DNA of 64,000 bases from Alcaligenes ammonioxydans (GCF_019343455.1 NZ_CP049362.1:2914001-2978000); one strand, 5' to 3'; positions 44,843 through 53,717 are shown, counted from the first letter of the stretch. Program-made: numbers and translations. Notes: a model not told the origin generated them from the sequence alone.

Positions 44843-45748
44843 ATGTCCATTCCCAAGCGCTTTCTTCCCCCCATGCACGTCCTGGTGGCCTTTGAGGCTG
44901 CTGCACGCCTGGGCAGTTTCACAGCCGCGGCAGGCGAGCTGAGTCTGACCCAAAGCGCGGTCAGCCGGCAGATCCGGCTACTGGAGGAAATACTGGGCGC
45001 GGACCTTTTCATCAGAGAACGCCAAACCGTTCGTCTGACCCAGGCTGGCAGTACCTACGCCCAGGAACTAAGCGATGCACTGCGGCGTATTGCCAATGCC
45101 ACCTTGGGATTCAAAGCCAATCCCCACGGCGGAACACTGAATCTGGCGATCTTGCCAACGTTCGGCACACGCTGGCTTGCCCCCCGATTGCCAGCGTTTC
45201 TTGCCACGCACCCGGGCATCACCATCAATCTGCTCACGCGCCTGCAGCCCTTTGACTTTCAAATGGAACATGTGGATGCCGCCATCCATTACGGCCTGCC
45301 CGACTGGCCGGGAGCCCATCTGGATTTTCTGATGTCAGAAACGGTGGTGCCGGCCTGTAGCGTCGGCATGCGCGAGCACTATCGGTTTGAGACGGCCGCG
45401 GATTTGCTCAAGGCCCCCTTGCTGCATCTGGTTTCGCGGCCAGATGCGTGGGAGCGCTGGTTCGGCGCCAACGGCGTGGAAAACGTGCGTATTCACGGCA
45501 TGTTGCTTGACCAGTTTGCACTGATTACGCAAGCCGCCATTTCCGGCCTTGGGATTGCGCTGCTGCCCACCTTCCTGTTCAAGCAGGAGCTGGAGCGGGG
45601 TGATCTGGTTCTGGCGCTGGACTCGCCCTGCACGAATACGGAAGCCTATTACCTGGCATGTCCAGCGGGACGCGGTGACTATCCCCCCCTGCTCGCGTTT
45701 CGGCAGTGGCTGCAGGAAGAAATCGGTCGTGAACGCGCCCCGGCCTGA
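44843..45748 (+). CDS. LysR-type regulator (GcvA-like), probable regulator of the lysine/pipecolate genes
   Basis: The 301-residue protein opens with RFLPPMHVLVAFEAAARLGSFTAAAGELSLTQSAVSRQIRLLEEILG, the HTH form of the GcvA group, followed by the effector domain (LAILPTFGTRWLAPRLPAFLATHPGITINL). It is divergent from hglS across 244 bases. The dyad at 44795-44817 is a likely binding site. The inducer is unknown; 2-aminoadipate, pipecolate or lysine are candidates. Confidence 0.88.
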   Translation: MSIPKRFLPPMHVLVAFEAAARLGSFTAAAGELSLTQSAVSRQIRLLEEILGADLFIRERQTVRLTQAGSTYAQELSDALRRIANATLGFKANPHGGTLNLAILPTFGTRWLAPRLPAFLATHPGITINLLTRLQPFDFQMEHVDAAIHYGLPDWPGAHLDFLMSETVVPACSVGMREHYRFETAADLLKAPLLHLVSRPDAWERWFGANGVENVRIHGMLLDQFALITQAAISGLGIALLPTFLFKQELERGDLVLALDSPCTNTEAYYLACPAGRGDYPPLLAFRQWLQEEIGRERAPA

Positions 45749-45777
45749 CGCCGGGGCCTCAGGCGGCCCCTGCGATG

Positions 45778-46965
45778 TTAGGGGCTTGCCCGCACCAGAG
45801 CGAGAGACTGCTCGGCAATAACCCGTTCCTCATTGGTAGGAATGACCAGAACCCTGACCGGGCTGTCGTCTGTGGAAATGACGGTTTGCCCCTTCTGGTT
45901 ACGTATCGGATCAATTTCCACTCCCAGCCATTCCAGGTGCTGCGCAATGCCTGCACGTATGGACGGGCTGTGCTCGCCAATACCTGCTGTAAACACCAAG
46001 GTATCGAGCCCCTTCAGGGCCACGCATAAGCCAGCCAGGTTCTCGGCCGTGTGGTAACAAAAGTATTGCACGGCCAGTTTGGCTCGCGGATCATCGGACG
46101 CCTCCAGTGCCCGCATATCAGCCTGTTCGCCCGACAGGCCTTTCAGACCGGATTGGGTGTAGAGCACGGACTGAATCTCGTCGTGATCCATGCCCTGCTC
46201 CAGCATCCACAAGACCACGCCGGCGTCCAGACGTCCAGGCCGTGTGCCCATCGGCAAACCATCGAGTGCGGTAAACCCCATGGTGGTATGCACGCTGCGC
46301 CCTTCTTTCAGGGCACAGGCCGAAGCGCCCGAGCCCAGATGAGCCACGACCACCCGCCCATCGGCCAGCTCGGGAAACTCCTGTCGCAGGTGCTGTGAAA
46401 TATAGTGGTAGGACAGGCCGTGAAACCCGTAGCGGCGCACACCCTGCTCAAAGAAACGTTCCGGCAAGGCGAAATGCTGCAAATAAGGTACATGCCCCTG
46501 ATGGAACGCCGTGTCCAGACAGGCCACCTGAAAAATTTCCGGATAGTGCTCGAAAATCACTCGCACTGGAGCCAGATTGTTCTGCTGATGCAAGGGAGCC
46601 AAGGGTGAAAGACTGTCCAGATAGGCCAGAACCTGCGGCGTCAGGGGCACGCTTTTGTCGTAACGCGCACCGCCATGCACGATACGGTGACCCACCGCAA
46701 TGGGCCGACCCTCCACATGCTCCAGTAACCAGCGTGCCACCAGCGCTTGGGCTGTGTGCAAATCTCTGGCCTGCTCAGCGGCCAGATCCTGCTTGATCAG
46801 GGACTGCCCTTGCGCATTCTTGACCTTGAAAGCGGGCTGGGTACTGCCAATGCCCGAGACCTGGCCGCCAAACTCAAAGTCAAGCTGGTCGCCCGGCTGA
46901 ACCTGGTACATATGAAACTTCAGGCTGGAGCTGCCCGCATTAACAACCAGAATCTGCTCGCTCAT
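45778..46965 (-). CDS. ackA: Acetate kinase
   Basis: AckA interconverts acetyl phosphate plus ADP with acetate plus ATP. The phosphate-binding motif VNAGSSSLKFHMYQV is at the N-terminus. GFTALDGLPMGTRPGRLDAGVV and VFTAGIGEHSPSIRAGIAQHL are further ASKHA/acetate kinase signatures. It has 395 residues, the family norm. The start overlaps the pta stop by 4 bases (ATGA), so the two genes are coupled. Confidence 0.96.
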   Translation of the reverse strand: MSEQILVVNAGSSSLKFHMYQVQPGDQLDFEFGGQVSGIGSTQPAFKVKNAQGQSLIKQDLAAEQARDLHTAQALVARWLLEHVEGRPIAVGHRIVHGGARYDKSVPLTPQVLAYLDSLSPLAPLHQQNNLAPVRVIFEHYPEIFQVACLDTAFHQGHVPYLQHFALPERFFEQGVRRYGFHGLSYHYISQHLRQEFPELADGRVVVAHLGSGASACALKEGRSVHTTMGFTALDGLPMGTRPGRLDAGVVLWMLEQGMDHDEIQSVLYTQSGLKGLSGEQADMRALEASDDPRAKLAVQYFCYHTAENLAGLCVALKGLDTLVFTAGIGEHSPSIRAGIAQHLEWLGVEIDPIRNQKGQTVISTDDSPVRVLVIPTNEERVIAEQSLALVRASP

Positions 46966-47957
46966 GAATGCTTGGCCTCCAAGGCAACTTTACGCTCCAG
47001 ATAGCCGGCATAAATACTGGCCACCGCGCACGAGGCCAAACGGGTCTGTGCACTGTCGGCGCGACTGGTCAGAATAATGGGCACACGCGCGCCCATCACA
47101 ATACCGGCTGCCTGCGCACCGGATAGAAAAGTCAAATTCTTGGCCAGCATATTGCCCGCTTCCAGATCGGGGGCCACCAGAATCTGCGCCTTGCCCGCCA
47201 CTGGCGACACAATACATTTGATGCGTGCCGCCTCGGGGCTGATGGCATTGTCCAGCGCCAAGGGGCCGTCCAACACCGCCCCGGTAATCTGGCCGCGGTC
47301 GGCCATCTTGCACAAGGCGGCGGCTTCCAGCGTGGTCGGGATTTTTTCCGTCACCTGCTCGACGGCAGACAGGATGGCCACCAGCGGTGTACCCAGCCCC
47401 AGTCCATGGTGCAGATCAATGGCGTTTTGCACAATGTCCGCCTTGGTGCTCAAGTCCGGAAAAATATTGATGGCGCCATCGGTCACGAACAAAGGCTCGG
47501 GGTAACGGGGCACGTCCATAATAAAAACATGGCTCAGACGGCGTCCCGTGCGCAAACCCTTGCCCCCGGTACACAGCACGGCCTGAATCAGCTCATCGGT
47601 ATGCAGGCTGCCCTTCATCAGCAGTTGCGCCCGTCCGGCCAGCACCTCTTGCACCGCCCGCTCGGCCGAGGCATGGCTGTGAGGCGTATCAATCAAGGTG
47701 ATTCCTTCCAGACTCAAACCATGTTGCGCCGCCACGGCATGCAAACGAGCCTGCGGTCCCACCAATACGATATCGAACAGACCTTGTGCCCGAGCCTGCA
47801 AGGCTGCCCCCAAAGACACGTCGTCGCAGGGATGAGCCACCACACAAATCCGCTTGGGCTCTTTGCGAGCTTGCTCGATCAATCGGGAATAGTGACTGGA
47901 CGGCGCGGTGCAATCCGCCGCCTCTGCGGTCGCACTCAAGCCAGCAGGGTGATTCAT
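46962..47957 (-). CDS. pta: Phosphate acetyl/butyryltransferase
   Basis: The 331-residue enzyme is the compact PTA_PTB form without the long N-terminal regulatory domain of E. coli Pta. LLMKGSLHTDELIQAVL, GGKGLRTGRRLSHVFIMDVP, VTDGAINIFPDLSTKADIVQNAI and DGPLALDNAISPEAA are hallmarks. It exchanges the CoA of acetyl-CoA (or butyryl-CoA) for phosphate and feeds AckA. AAGGAG lies before the ATG. A short region with a terminator for another gene separates it from the DUF1348 gene. Confidence 0.92.
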   Translation of the reverse strand: MNHPAGLSATAEAADCTAPSSHYSRLIEQARKEPKRICVVAHPCDDVSLGAALQARAQGLFDIVLVGPQARLHAVAAQHGLSLEGITLIDTPHSHASAERAVQEVLAGRAQLLMKGSLHTDELIQAVLCTGGKGLRTGRRLSHVFIMDVPRYPEPLFVTDGAINIFPDLSTKADIVQNAIDLHHGLGLGTPLVAILSAVEQVTEKIPTTLEAAALCKMADRGQITGAVLDGPLALDNAISPEAARIKCIVSPVAGKAQILVAPDLEAGNMLAKNLTFLSGAQAAGIVMGARVPIILTSRADSAQTRLASCAVASIYAGYLERKVALEAKHS

Positions 47958-48108
47958 GATAGAGGACTCCTTGAAGTTAAAGGAAGGCTAACTCAACACT
48001 AAACCATTTATTCGCCCGTCTGTCTTTGACGGCGAACAGGGAAACTTCAATATTTTTACCTCTATTCATTTCAGGCCAGTACGGCTGAGACATCGAGATT
48101 ACAGATTT

Positions 48109-48143
48109 AAAAAATCCGGTTTGGCGTTGACCAGACCGGATTT
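48109..48143 (-). terminator. Terminator of the DUF1348 gene
   Basis: AAATCCGGT (48112-48120) pairs with ACCGGATTT (48135-48143). On the minus strand six T residues follow the stem. It lies between the DUF1348 gene and pta. Confidence 0.88.
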
Positions 48144-48203
48144 GTATTGCGTGGGGAGGTATCCACGGACCTTGTCCCGTTTCCAAGAACTCAGGACTTG
48201 AAA

Positions 48204-48671
48204 TTACAGACCTAATTCACTCAAACCGGGATGATCGTCGGGGCGACGCCCCAAAGGCCAATGGAACTTGCGCTCGGACTGGGCAATAGCCACATCGTTA
48301 ATACTGGCATGCCGTACCGCCATGTAGCCATGCTCATCAAATTCCCAATTTTCATTTCCATAACTGCGCCACCATTGCCCGTATTCATCCTGCCATTCAT
48401 ACGCAAAGCGCACCGCGATTCTGTTTTCATGCCAGGCCCATATTTCTTTGATCAAACGATATTCACGCTCTTTTTGCCATTTACGTTCTAAAAAAGATTG
48501 GACCTGATCGCGTCCCTGCGGAAATTCGCTGCGATTGCGCCAGCGCGTATCCACGGTATAAGCCTGCGAAACCTTGACCGGGTCACGGCTATTCCAGGCA
48601 TCCTCTGCTGCGCGTACTTTCTGACGGGCGCTGTCCAGATCGAAGGGAGGCAAGGGAGGACGTTTATCCAT
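48204..48671 (-). CDS. NTF2-like DUF1348 family protein
   Basis: The 155-residue protein belongs to the SnoaL/NTF2-like fold group known as DUF1348. Typical segments are [56 protein letters not shown] and [19 protein letters not shown]. It is probably cytoplasmic and has no assigned reaction. Homologues often lie near LysR and pirin genes, as here. It has its own terminator. Confidence 0.82.
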   Translation of the reverse strand: MDKRPPLPPFDLDSARQKVRAAEDAWNSRDPVKVSQAYTVDTRWRNRSEFPQGRDQVQSFLERKWQKEREYRLIKEIWAWHENRIAVRFAYEWQDEYGQWWRSYGNENWEFDEHGYMAVRHASINDVAIAQSERKFHWPLGRRPDDHPGLSELGL

Positions 48672-48732
48672 GGTGATCTCCTAGAAAACAAGGGTGTAGC
48701 GGACAGTCTAACGGCAAAACGTAAGCGGTCTT

Positions 48733-49650
48733 TTACGGACTATCCTCTGCCCCGGGCGCACGCTCAAAACTGGCCACCAGAAAATCGATAAAGGCCTGCA
48801 CCCGAGCCGGGCGCGAGCGGCCAGGCGGAGTGAGCAAATGCAAAGTCAGGCTGGGCAGATCCCATTGCGGCAAGACCACCTCCAGCAAACCTTGCTCGAC
48901 CAGGTCACCGAGCAGAAACTGCGGCAGCACGGCCAAGCCCAGCCCCTGCAGCAACGGCGCCATCAAGGCCTGGGCATTATTGACCTGCAAGCGGCAAGGC
49001 ACCGTTTGCGAGTAGTGCTCGGCCCCTTGCTGAAAGCGCCAGACGCTGCCTCGTCGCTCGTAGGCATAGCGCAGACTGCTGTGCCGGGCCAAATCGCTGG
49101 GGTGCGCCGGCCTGCCATAGTTGGCCAGATAGGCAGGGGCCGCGACCAAACGCAAACGCAGATTGCACAATCGACGCACTAAAAGACTGGAATCGTCCAT
49201 CGTGGAGATGCGCAAGGCCATGTCAAAGCCCTGCTCGACAATATTGACCTGGGCATCATTAAAGTGCAGATCCAGCAACACCGCGGGGTGCTGCTTCATA
49301 AAGGCTGGCAGCAAAGGCGCCAGATGCTCGAGCCCAAAAGACATGGGCGCCGCAATCTTTATCCGCCCTTGCAGGCTTTCCCGCTGATCGCGCGCCAGCG
49401 CTTCAGCACCTTGCCCAGCGGCCAACACGGTTTGCGCCTGCTCCAGGCTGGCCAGACCGGTCTCTGTCAGAGATAGACGCCGAGACGTGCGGTGAAACAA
49501 AGAAATATTCAGCTGCTTTTCCAGCCGGGCGATGGCCTTGGAGACAGTGGGCTGCGACAGGCCCAACACCTCGGCTGCCTGGGCAAATGAGCCGGTTTCA
49601 GCGACAGTGGCAAAAATCGCCCAGGCCTGAAGATCGGGGAGCGTTTTCAT
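48733..49650 (-). CDS. LysR-type regulator, divergent from pirin
   Basis: The 305-residue protein has the LysR HTH (LQAWAIFATVAETGSFAQAAEVLGLSQPTVSKAIARLEKQLN) and an effector domain of the CrgA/AaeR-like group (IKIAAPMSFGLEHLAPLLPAFMKQHP). It is divergent from the pirin gene across 97 bases that hold AT-rich dyad-like sequence (AATA-N6-TATT around 49661-49674). It probably represses or activates pirin; the inducer is unknown. Confidence 0.9.
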   Translation of the reverse strand: MKTLPDLQAWAIFATVAETGSFAQAAEVLGLSQPTVSKAIARLEKQLNISLFHRTSRRLSLTETGLASLEQAQTVLAAGQGAEALARDQRESLQGRIKIAAPMSFGLEHLAPLLPAFMKQHPAVLLDLHFNDAQVNIVEQGFDMALRISTMDDSSLLVRRLCNLRLRLVAAPAYLANYGRPAHPSDLARHSSLRYAYERRGSVWRFQQGAEHYSQTVPCRLQVNNAQALMAPLLQGLGLAVLPQFLLGDLVEQGLLEVVLPQWDLPSLTLHLLTPPGRSRPARVQAFIDFLVASFERAPGAEDSP

Positions 49651-49747
49651 GTAATTTTTGGAATAAATACTATGCTATTGATTCTATTTTATTACGCCCA
49701 CAAGCGGCCTAGAATGTTTTTCAATACGCAAAATCAAGGAGCGCATC

Positions 49748-50449
49748 ATGATTGAACGTCGGCCTTTTAATGAACTGGGCGGCGCCAACCACGGCTGGCT
49801 GGACGCCAAGCACCATTTTTCCTTTGCCAATTATTACGATCCCGCCCGGATGGGCTGGGGGACGCTGCGTGTCTGGAACGATGACACCATCGCCTCCAAT
49901 ACCGGTTTTCCCCCTCACGATCATGCTGACATGGAAATCATCACGTATGTGCGTGAAGGGGCCATCAGCCACCAGGATAGCCTGGGCAACAAAGGGCGCA
50001 CCGAAGCAGGCGATGTGCAGGTCATGAGTGCCGGCACCGGTATCCGGCATGCCGAGTACAACCTGGAAAGTGTCACAACCCAGATTTTCCAGATCTGGAT
50101 TCAGCCAGCGCGTCGTGGCCTGCCTCCCGCATGGGGTGCCAAACCTTTTCCCAAAGCGGAGCGCTCGGGTCAGTTTGTGGCCTTGGCCAGCGGTTTTGAC
50201 AGTGACACGGAAGCCTTGCCCATTCGTGCCCAAGCCCGGGTACTGGGAGCGACCCTGCAAAAAGGTCAGCGCACCAGCGTATCGCTGCCAGCCGGCCATC
50301 TGGCCTATCTGGTGCCTGCCAAAGGACGGGTTTTGGTCAATGGACTCGAATTAAATGCCCGTGACGGGGCCGCGATCCGCCAGGAAACGTCCCTGGATAT
50401 TCAGGCGCTGGACGATGCAGAGCTGGTATTGGTTGAAACAGCACCATAA
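49748..50449 (+). CDS. Pirin family protein (YhhW-like)
   Basis: This bicupin has 233 residues. The metal-binding histidines appear in GFPPHDHADMEIITYV, and the family marks IERRPFNELGGANHGWLDAKHHFSF and GDVQVMSAGTGIRHAEYN are clear. Bacterial pirins such as YhhW can have quercetin 2,3-dioxygenase activity; others modulate metabolic enzymes. AAGGAG precedes the start. It is divergent from a LysR gene. Confidence 0.92.
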   Translation: MIERRPFNELGGANHGWLDAKHHFSFANYYDPARMGWGTLRVWNDDTIASNTGFPPHDHADMEIITYVREGAISHQDSLGNKGRTEAGDVQVMSAGTGIRHAEYNLESVTTQIFQIWIQPARRGLPPAWGAKPFPKAERSGQFVALASGFDSDTEALPIRAQARVLGATLQKGQRTSVSLPAGHLAYLVPAKGRVLVNGLELNARDGAAIRQETSLDIQALDDAELVLVETAP

Positions 50450-50470
50450 AAAAAGTGGTCGCAGCCTGCC

Positions 50471-50505
50471 AAGGGGGGGCCACGACGGCTCCCCCCTTCT
50501 TTATT
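50471..50505 (+). terminator. Terminator after pirin
   Basis: AAGGGGGGG (50471-50479) pairs with TCCCCCCTT (50490-50498), including one G-T pair, and is followed by CTTTATT. It ends the pirin transcript. Confidence 0.75.
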
Positions 50506-50682
50506 GACACGAGGGACACCGTTAGCGGCAGGACTGGTTCTGCTTTGGGGTTTAAAGCGGGCTGATACTTCCCCGCAGTCTGTTCCTGCAAGCGCCTAAT
50601 TACCTGCCCAGTCTCGAAAAAGATGCATAAAGCAGATCAAAACGTCCTCTTTTGCACGATTAAAGTGTTTGTTCTCAAGCAT

Positions 50683-50725
50683 CAAACGTTTGTCACACGG
50701 CAATATCGTTACAATTGTTGTAACG
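50683..50725. promoter_or_regulatory. Two palindromes upstream of the diguanylate cyclase gene
   Basis: CAAACGTTTG (50683-50692) is a perfect 10-bp palindrome, and CGTTACAA-TTG-TTGTAACG (50707-50725) is a perfect 8-bp inverted repeat. Both lie 35-80 bases before the likely GTG start of the cyclase gene, in a 311-base gap after the pirin terminator. They have the size of operator sites for dimeric repressors; the regulator is not known. Confidence 0.5.
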
Positions 50726-50761
50726 CCGGTTTTTAACCTTTTTTATTGCACGTCACTTACC

Positions 50762-51907
50762 GTGTCCTCACCCAATCAGTATTTCGTTCTGATCGTCCCT
50801 GCCTGTGCGGCTTTGCTGGGCATCGCCATGATCTACTGCTGGAGCCGCCTGCGCGATCACCGTTATCTGCTTTGGATTGCCAGCGGTTATATCGCCACCG
50901 CCATTCCCATGGGCATTCACAGCCTGATGCCCACCGAGCTGCTGGCCCGCTGGACCCTGCCCTTATCTTCCATGTATCTGCTGGGGGTATGGGCAATGGC
51001 CCAAGGGGTGGCCTTACGCTTTGGAGGGCGCAGTCATGTCGGCGGGGCCTGCCTGATCATGGCCACGACCTTGGGCCTGCTCTTTTATTTTTCCCGCGTC
51101 GATGATCAACTGTGGCTGCGTTTGCTGATCCTGAATTCGGGCCTGGCCTTGCTGGTTGCCTTGCCGGCCAAAACCATCCTGTATGGACACGCACCCACTC
51201 TGCCCCTTCGTACCTTGCTGCGGGCCTCCTACCTGATCGTACTGATCTATGCCTTTATCCGCGTTGCCATTTTGGCGACCGTCATTCCCCATGATGGGCA
51301 ATTGGAACTGACTCGCTCGGGCTTTTGGCTGCTCATGCTGGCAACCAATATGTTCATCAGCATCTGGCTGGCGCTAGCCATCCTGACCAGCACGGCCATG
51401 TCCATTGTTCAGACGCTGGACCATGAACGCAGCCGGGACCCGCTGACGCGTCTGCTCAACCGCCGTGCTTTTTTTGAACAGGTCAAAAAACGCCTGGAAC
51501 TGTATGGTCACAACGGCTGGGCCGTGCTGACCTGCGATCTGGACCATTTCAAGTCACTCAATGACACCTGGGGACATGCCGCTGGTGACCGGGCCCTGAG
51601 GGAATTCGGAGCCTTGCTGGCTCGGACGGTCCGACAAGACGATCTGGCAGCCCGCTTCGGCGGCGAAGAGTTTGTCATGCTGATACGCAGCACCAGCCTG
51701 CATACGGCCGTCCTGGTGGCCGAGCGCCTGCGCAGCAGTGTGATGAATCTGCCCATTGCCGCTACCGCCCATACGCTGACAGCCAGCTTCGGAGTCGTGC
51801 AGCTCAACAGCAATGGCGACATCAACCAGGCGATTGAACAGGCAGACCGGCTTTTATACGAGGCCAAACATGCTGGCCGCAACAAGGTCATTTGGCGAGC
51901 AAGCTAA
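50762..51907 (+). CDS. Membrane-bound diguanylate cyclase (GGDEF)
   Basis: The protein would make cyclic di-GMP from two GTP. The N-terminal half has about six to seven membrane helices with no recognised sensor family. A linker then leads to a GGDEF domain: DPLTRLLNRRAFFEQ, the active-site FGGEEFVML and a C-terminal EQADRLLYEAKHAGRNKV. RQDD lies exactly five residues before GGEEF, forming the RxxD inhibitory site for product feedback. The start is uncertain. GTG 50762 (381 residues) places the palindromic region upstream as regulatory DNA, whereas TTG codons further upstream would extend the frame through it. Confidence 0.85.
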   Translation: MSSPNQYFVLIVPACAALLGIAMIYCWSRLRDHRYLLWIASGYIATAIPMGIHSLMPTELLARWTLPLSSMYLLGVWAMAQGVALRFGGRSHVGGACLIMATTLGLLFYFSRVDDQLWLRLLILNSGLALLVALPAKTILYGHAPTLPLRTLLRASYLIVLIYAFIRVAILATVIPHDGQLELTRSGFWLLMLATNMFISIWLALAILTSTAMSIVQTLDHERSRDPLTRLLNRRAFFEQVKKRLELYGHNGWAVLTCDLDHFKSLNDTWGHAAGDRALREFGALLARTVRQDDLAARFGGEEFVMLIRSTSLHTAVLVAERLRSSVMNLPIAATAHTLTASFGVVQLNSNGDINQAIEQADRLLYEAKHAGRNKVIWRAS

Positions 51908-51996
51908 GCCCAGTCCTGTGCTTGCTGATACCCTTAACGTCTCTTTTTATTCAAGACAGCCCTTATAGAGGCTGATTGATTTCACGATCACAGGCA

Positions 51997-52014
51997 GGGG
52001 CCAGTACCGGCCCC
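51997..52014 (+). other. Hairpin next to the amidase ribosome-binding site
   Basis: GGGGCC (51997-52002) pairs with GGCCCC (52009-52014) immediately before AGGAGA, the ribosome-binding site of the amidase gene. It could influence initiation, but no known riboswitch class was recognised. Confidence 0.35.
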
Positions 52015-52027
52015 CAGGAGAGACTCC

Positions 52028-53455
52028 ATGGCATTGACCGAACTTAGCGCCAGCGAACTGCTGGCAGGGCTGGAAAAGCAGCAATTTAGCGCCCGCGAAA
52101 TTGCAGAAGAGCTGCTGCAGCAATCCCAGAAAATGGCCCATCTGGGCGGTCTGGCGCACCTGGACCCGGCGCTGTTTTATCAGCAGGCCGATCAATCCGA
52201 CGCACGCCGCGCCCGTGGCCAGGCTCTCGCCCTGGACGGCGTACCACTGGTGTTGAAAGACAACCTGAACACCACCGACATGCCCACCACCTCCAGCACG
52301 GGCGCGCTACAAGGCCGTTTTCCTCTCCAGGATGCGCAGATTGTCAGCCAATTGCGTCAGGCTGGTGCCGTCCTGCCGGCCAAAGCCGTGATGCATGAGC
52401 TGGCCTTTGGCATTACCACCAACAATGCCACCACAGGTCCGAGCCGCAACCCGTATGATCCCAACCGCATTCCCGGTGGTTCGTCTGGCGGTACGGCTAC
52501 CGCCGTTGCTGCCCGTCAGTTTCCCGCTGGCCTGGGCACCGATACCGGCGCCTCGGTCCGTTTGCCTGCCTCCCTGTGTGGCTTGTACGGCTTTCGTCCC
52601 ACGGTAGGCCGATACTCGGGCCAGGGCATTGTGCCCCTGTCTCCCACCCGCGATACGGCAGGCCCCATGACGCGCAGCCTGGCGGACATCAGTTTGCTGG
52701 ACTCCGTTCTGTGCCAGAAAGCCCCCTCCCTCATTGCCACGCCGTCCTTGAAAGAACTGCGTCTGGGCGTGCCGCGTGATAGTTTCTGGAAAAATCTGGA
52801 TGCGGGCGTGGCTAAGGTCACCCTGGCATTCCTGGATGATCTGCAAAAAGCCGGGGTGACCTTGGTAGAGGTCGACCTGTCGCCACTATTGGCCCGGAAT
52901 GCCCGTGTAGGCATGCCGATTGTGCTGTACGAGACCTTGCAGACCTTGCCTTTATACCTGGCTGAAAACAAGTACGGCATTGGGCTTGACGAGCTGATTG
53001 CGGGCATCAACAGCCCCGACGTGAAGGAAATCTTTGATGCCATAACGGGCGACTACACCATCAGCCAAGAGGCTTATGAAGAAGCTCTGAACCTTGACCG
53101 CCCCCTGATGCAGCAAGCTTACACCGACCTTCTGCGCAGCTCCGACATCAGCGGCCTGATCTTCCCGACGACTCCTCTGACAGCCTGCCCGATCGGCGAC
53201 GATGAAACCACCCTGCTCAACGGCAAGGCGGTGCCTACCTTCAATACCTATATTTCCCGCACGGATCTGGGCTCCAACCTGGGCGCACCGGGCATCTCTT
53301 TGCCTGTCGGCCTGTCGACAGGTTTGCCGGTAGGCATATTGGTCGAGGCCGATATTGGCGCGGACGATCACTTGCTGGCCCTGTGCCGGGCTATCGATCC
53401 GTTGTTGCCAGCGACACCCGCGCCAGATTTGAGCGCAGGCGCAAGCACGGTCTGA
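52028..53455 (+). CDS. Amidase signature family hydrolase (indoleacetamide hydrolase-like)
   Basis: This 475-residue cytoplasmic amidase has the complete catalytic set: K77 in LVLKDNLN, the cis-serine S152 in PGGSSGGTA and the nucleophile S176 in TDTGASVRLPA. The overall sequence resembles indoleacetamide hydrolases and other amidase signature enzymes; GatA is less likely without gatB and gatC neighbours. A good AGGAGA site precedes ATG 52028. It is a single gene, so the amide substrate is unknown. Confidence 0.87.
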   Translation: MALTELSASELLAGLEKQQFSAREIAEELLQQSQKMAHLGGLAHLDPALFYQQADQSDARRARGQALALDGVPLVLKDNLNTTDMPTTSSTGALQGRFPLQDAQIVSQLRQAGAVLPAKAVMHELAFGITTNNATTGPSRNPYDPNRIPGGSSGGTATAVAARQFPAGLGTDTGASVRLPASLCGLYGFRPTVGRYSGQGIVPLSPTRDTAGPMTRSLADISLLDSVLCQKAPSLIATPSLKELRLGVPRDSFWKNLDAGVAKVTLAFLDDLQKAGVTLVEVDLSPLLARNARVGMPIVLYETLQTLPLYLAENKYGIGLDELIAGINSPDVKEIFDAITGDYTISQEAYEEALNLDRPLMQQAYTDLLRSSDISGLIFPTTPLTACPIGDDETTLLNGKAVPTFNTYISRTDLGSNLGAPGISLPVGLSTGLPVGILVEADIGADDHLLALCRAIDPLLPATPAPDLSAGASTV

Positions 53456-53660
53456 ACCTGTGGGGAGCGACGCCTGTAGCCTGGCAGGACGTTGAAGCAA
53501 ATTGAAAGAGGCCCCGCCCGATCTGCCCTGACATGAATAAACGCGTATGCTGAAGGGGGACGAACCGCAAAGCAGGATGCTGACGCTTGCCGTCGCCAGG
53601 CCTTTGTGTCCCCTGAAGCTCCACGCCCCAGGACAAATATGTAACAACACGACCCGGGTG
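53456..53660. other. Spacer upstream of groESL without a gene
   Basis: Between the amidase stop and the groES promoter no gene, repeat or clear terminator was seen. Confidence 0.4.
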
Positions 53661-53662
53661 CT

Positions 53663-53691
53663 CTTGAAATTAGAAAAGTCGTCCCTATAAT
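53663..53691 (+). promoter_or_regulatory. groESL promoter, overlapping sigma70 and sigma32-like elements
   Basis: TTGAAA (53664-53669) and TATAAT (53686-53691) are 16 bases apart, a good sigma70 promoter. The same bases read CTTGAAA at the -35 and CCCTATAA at the -10, close to the sigma32 heat-shock consensus (CTTGAAA and CCCCATNT). The start point would fall inside the CIRCE element that follows. Confidence 0.78.
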
Positions 53692-53717
53692 TAGCACTCG
53701 AAGGGGCAGAGTGCTAA
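53691..53717 (+). promoter_or_regulatory. CIRCE operator (HrcA binding site)
   Basis: TTAGCACTC-N9-GAGTGCTAA is a perfect match to the CIRCE consensus. HrcA bound here represses groESL until heat or misfolded protein titrates GroEL away. It overlaps the transcription start and lies 59 bases before the groES ATG. Confidence 0.97.
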
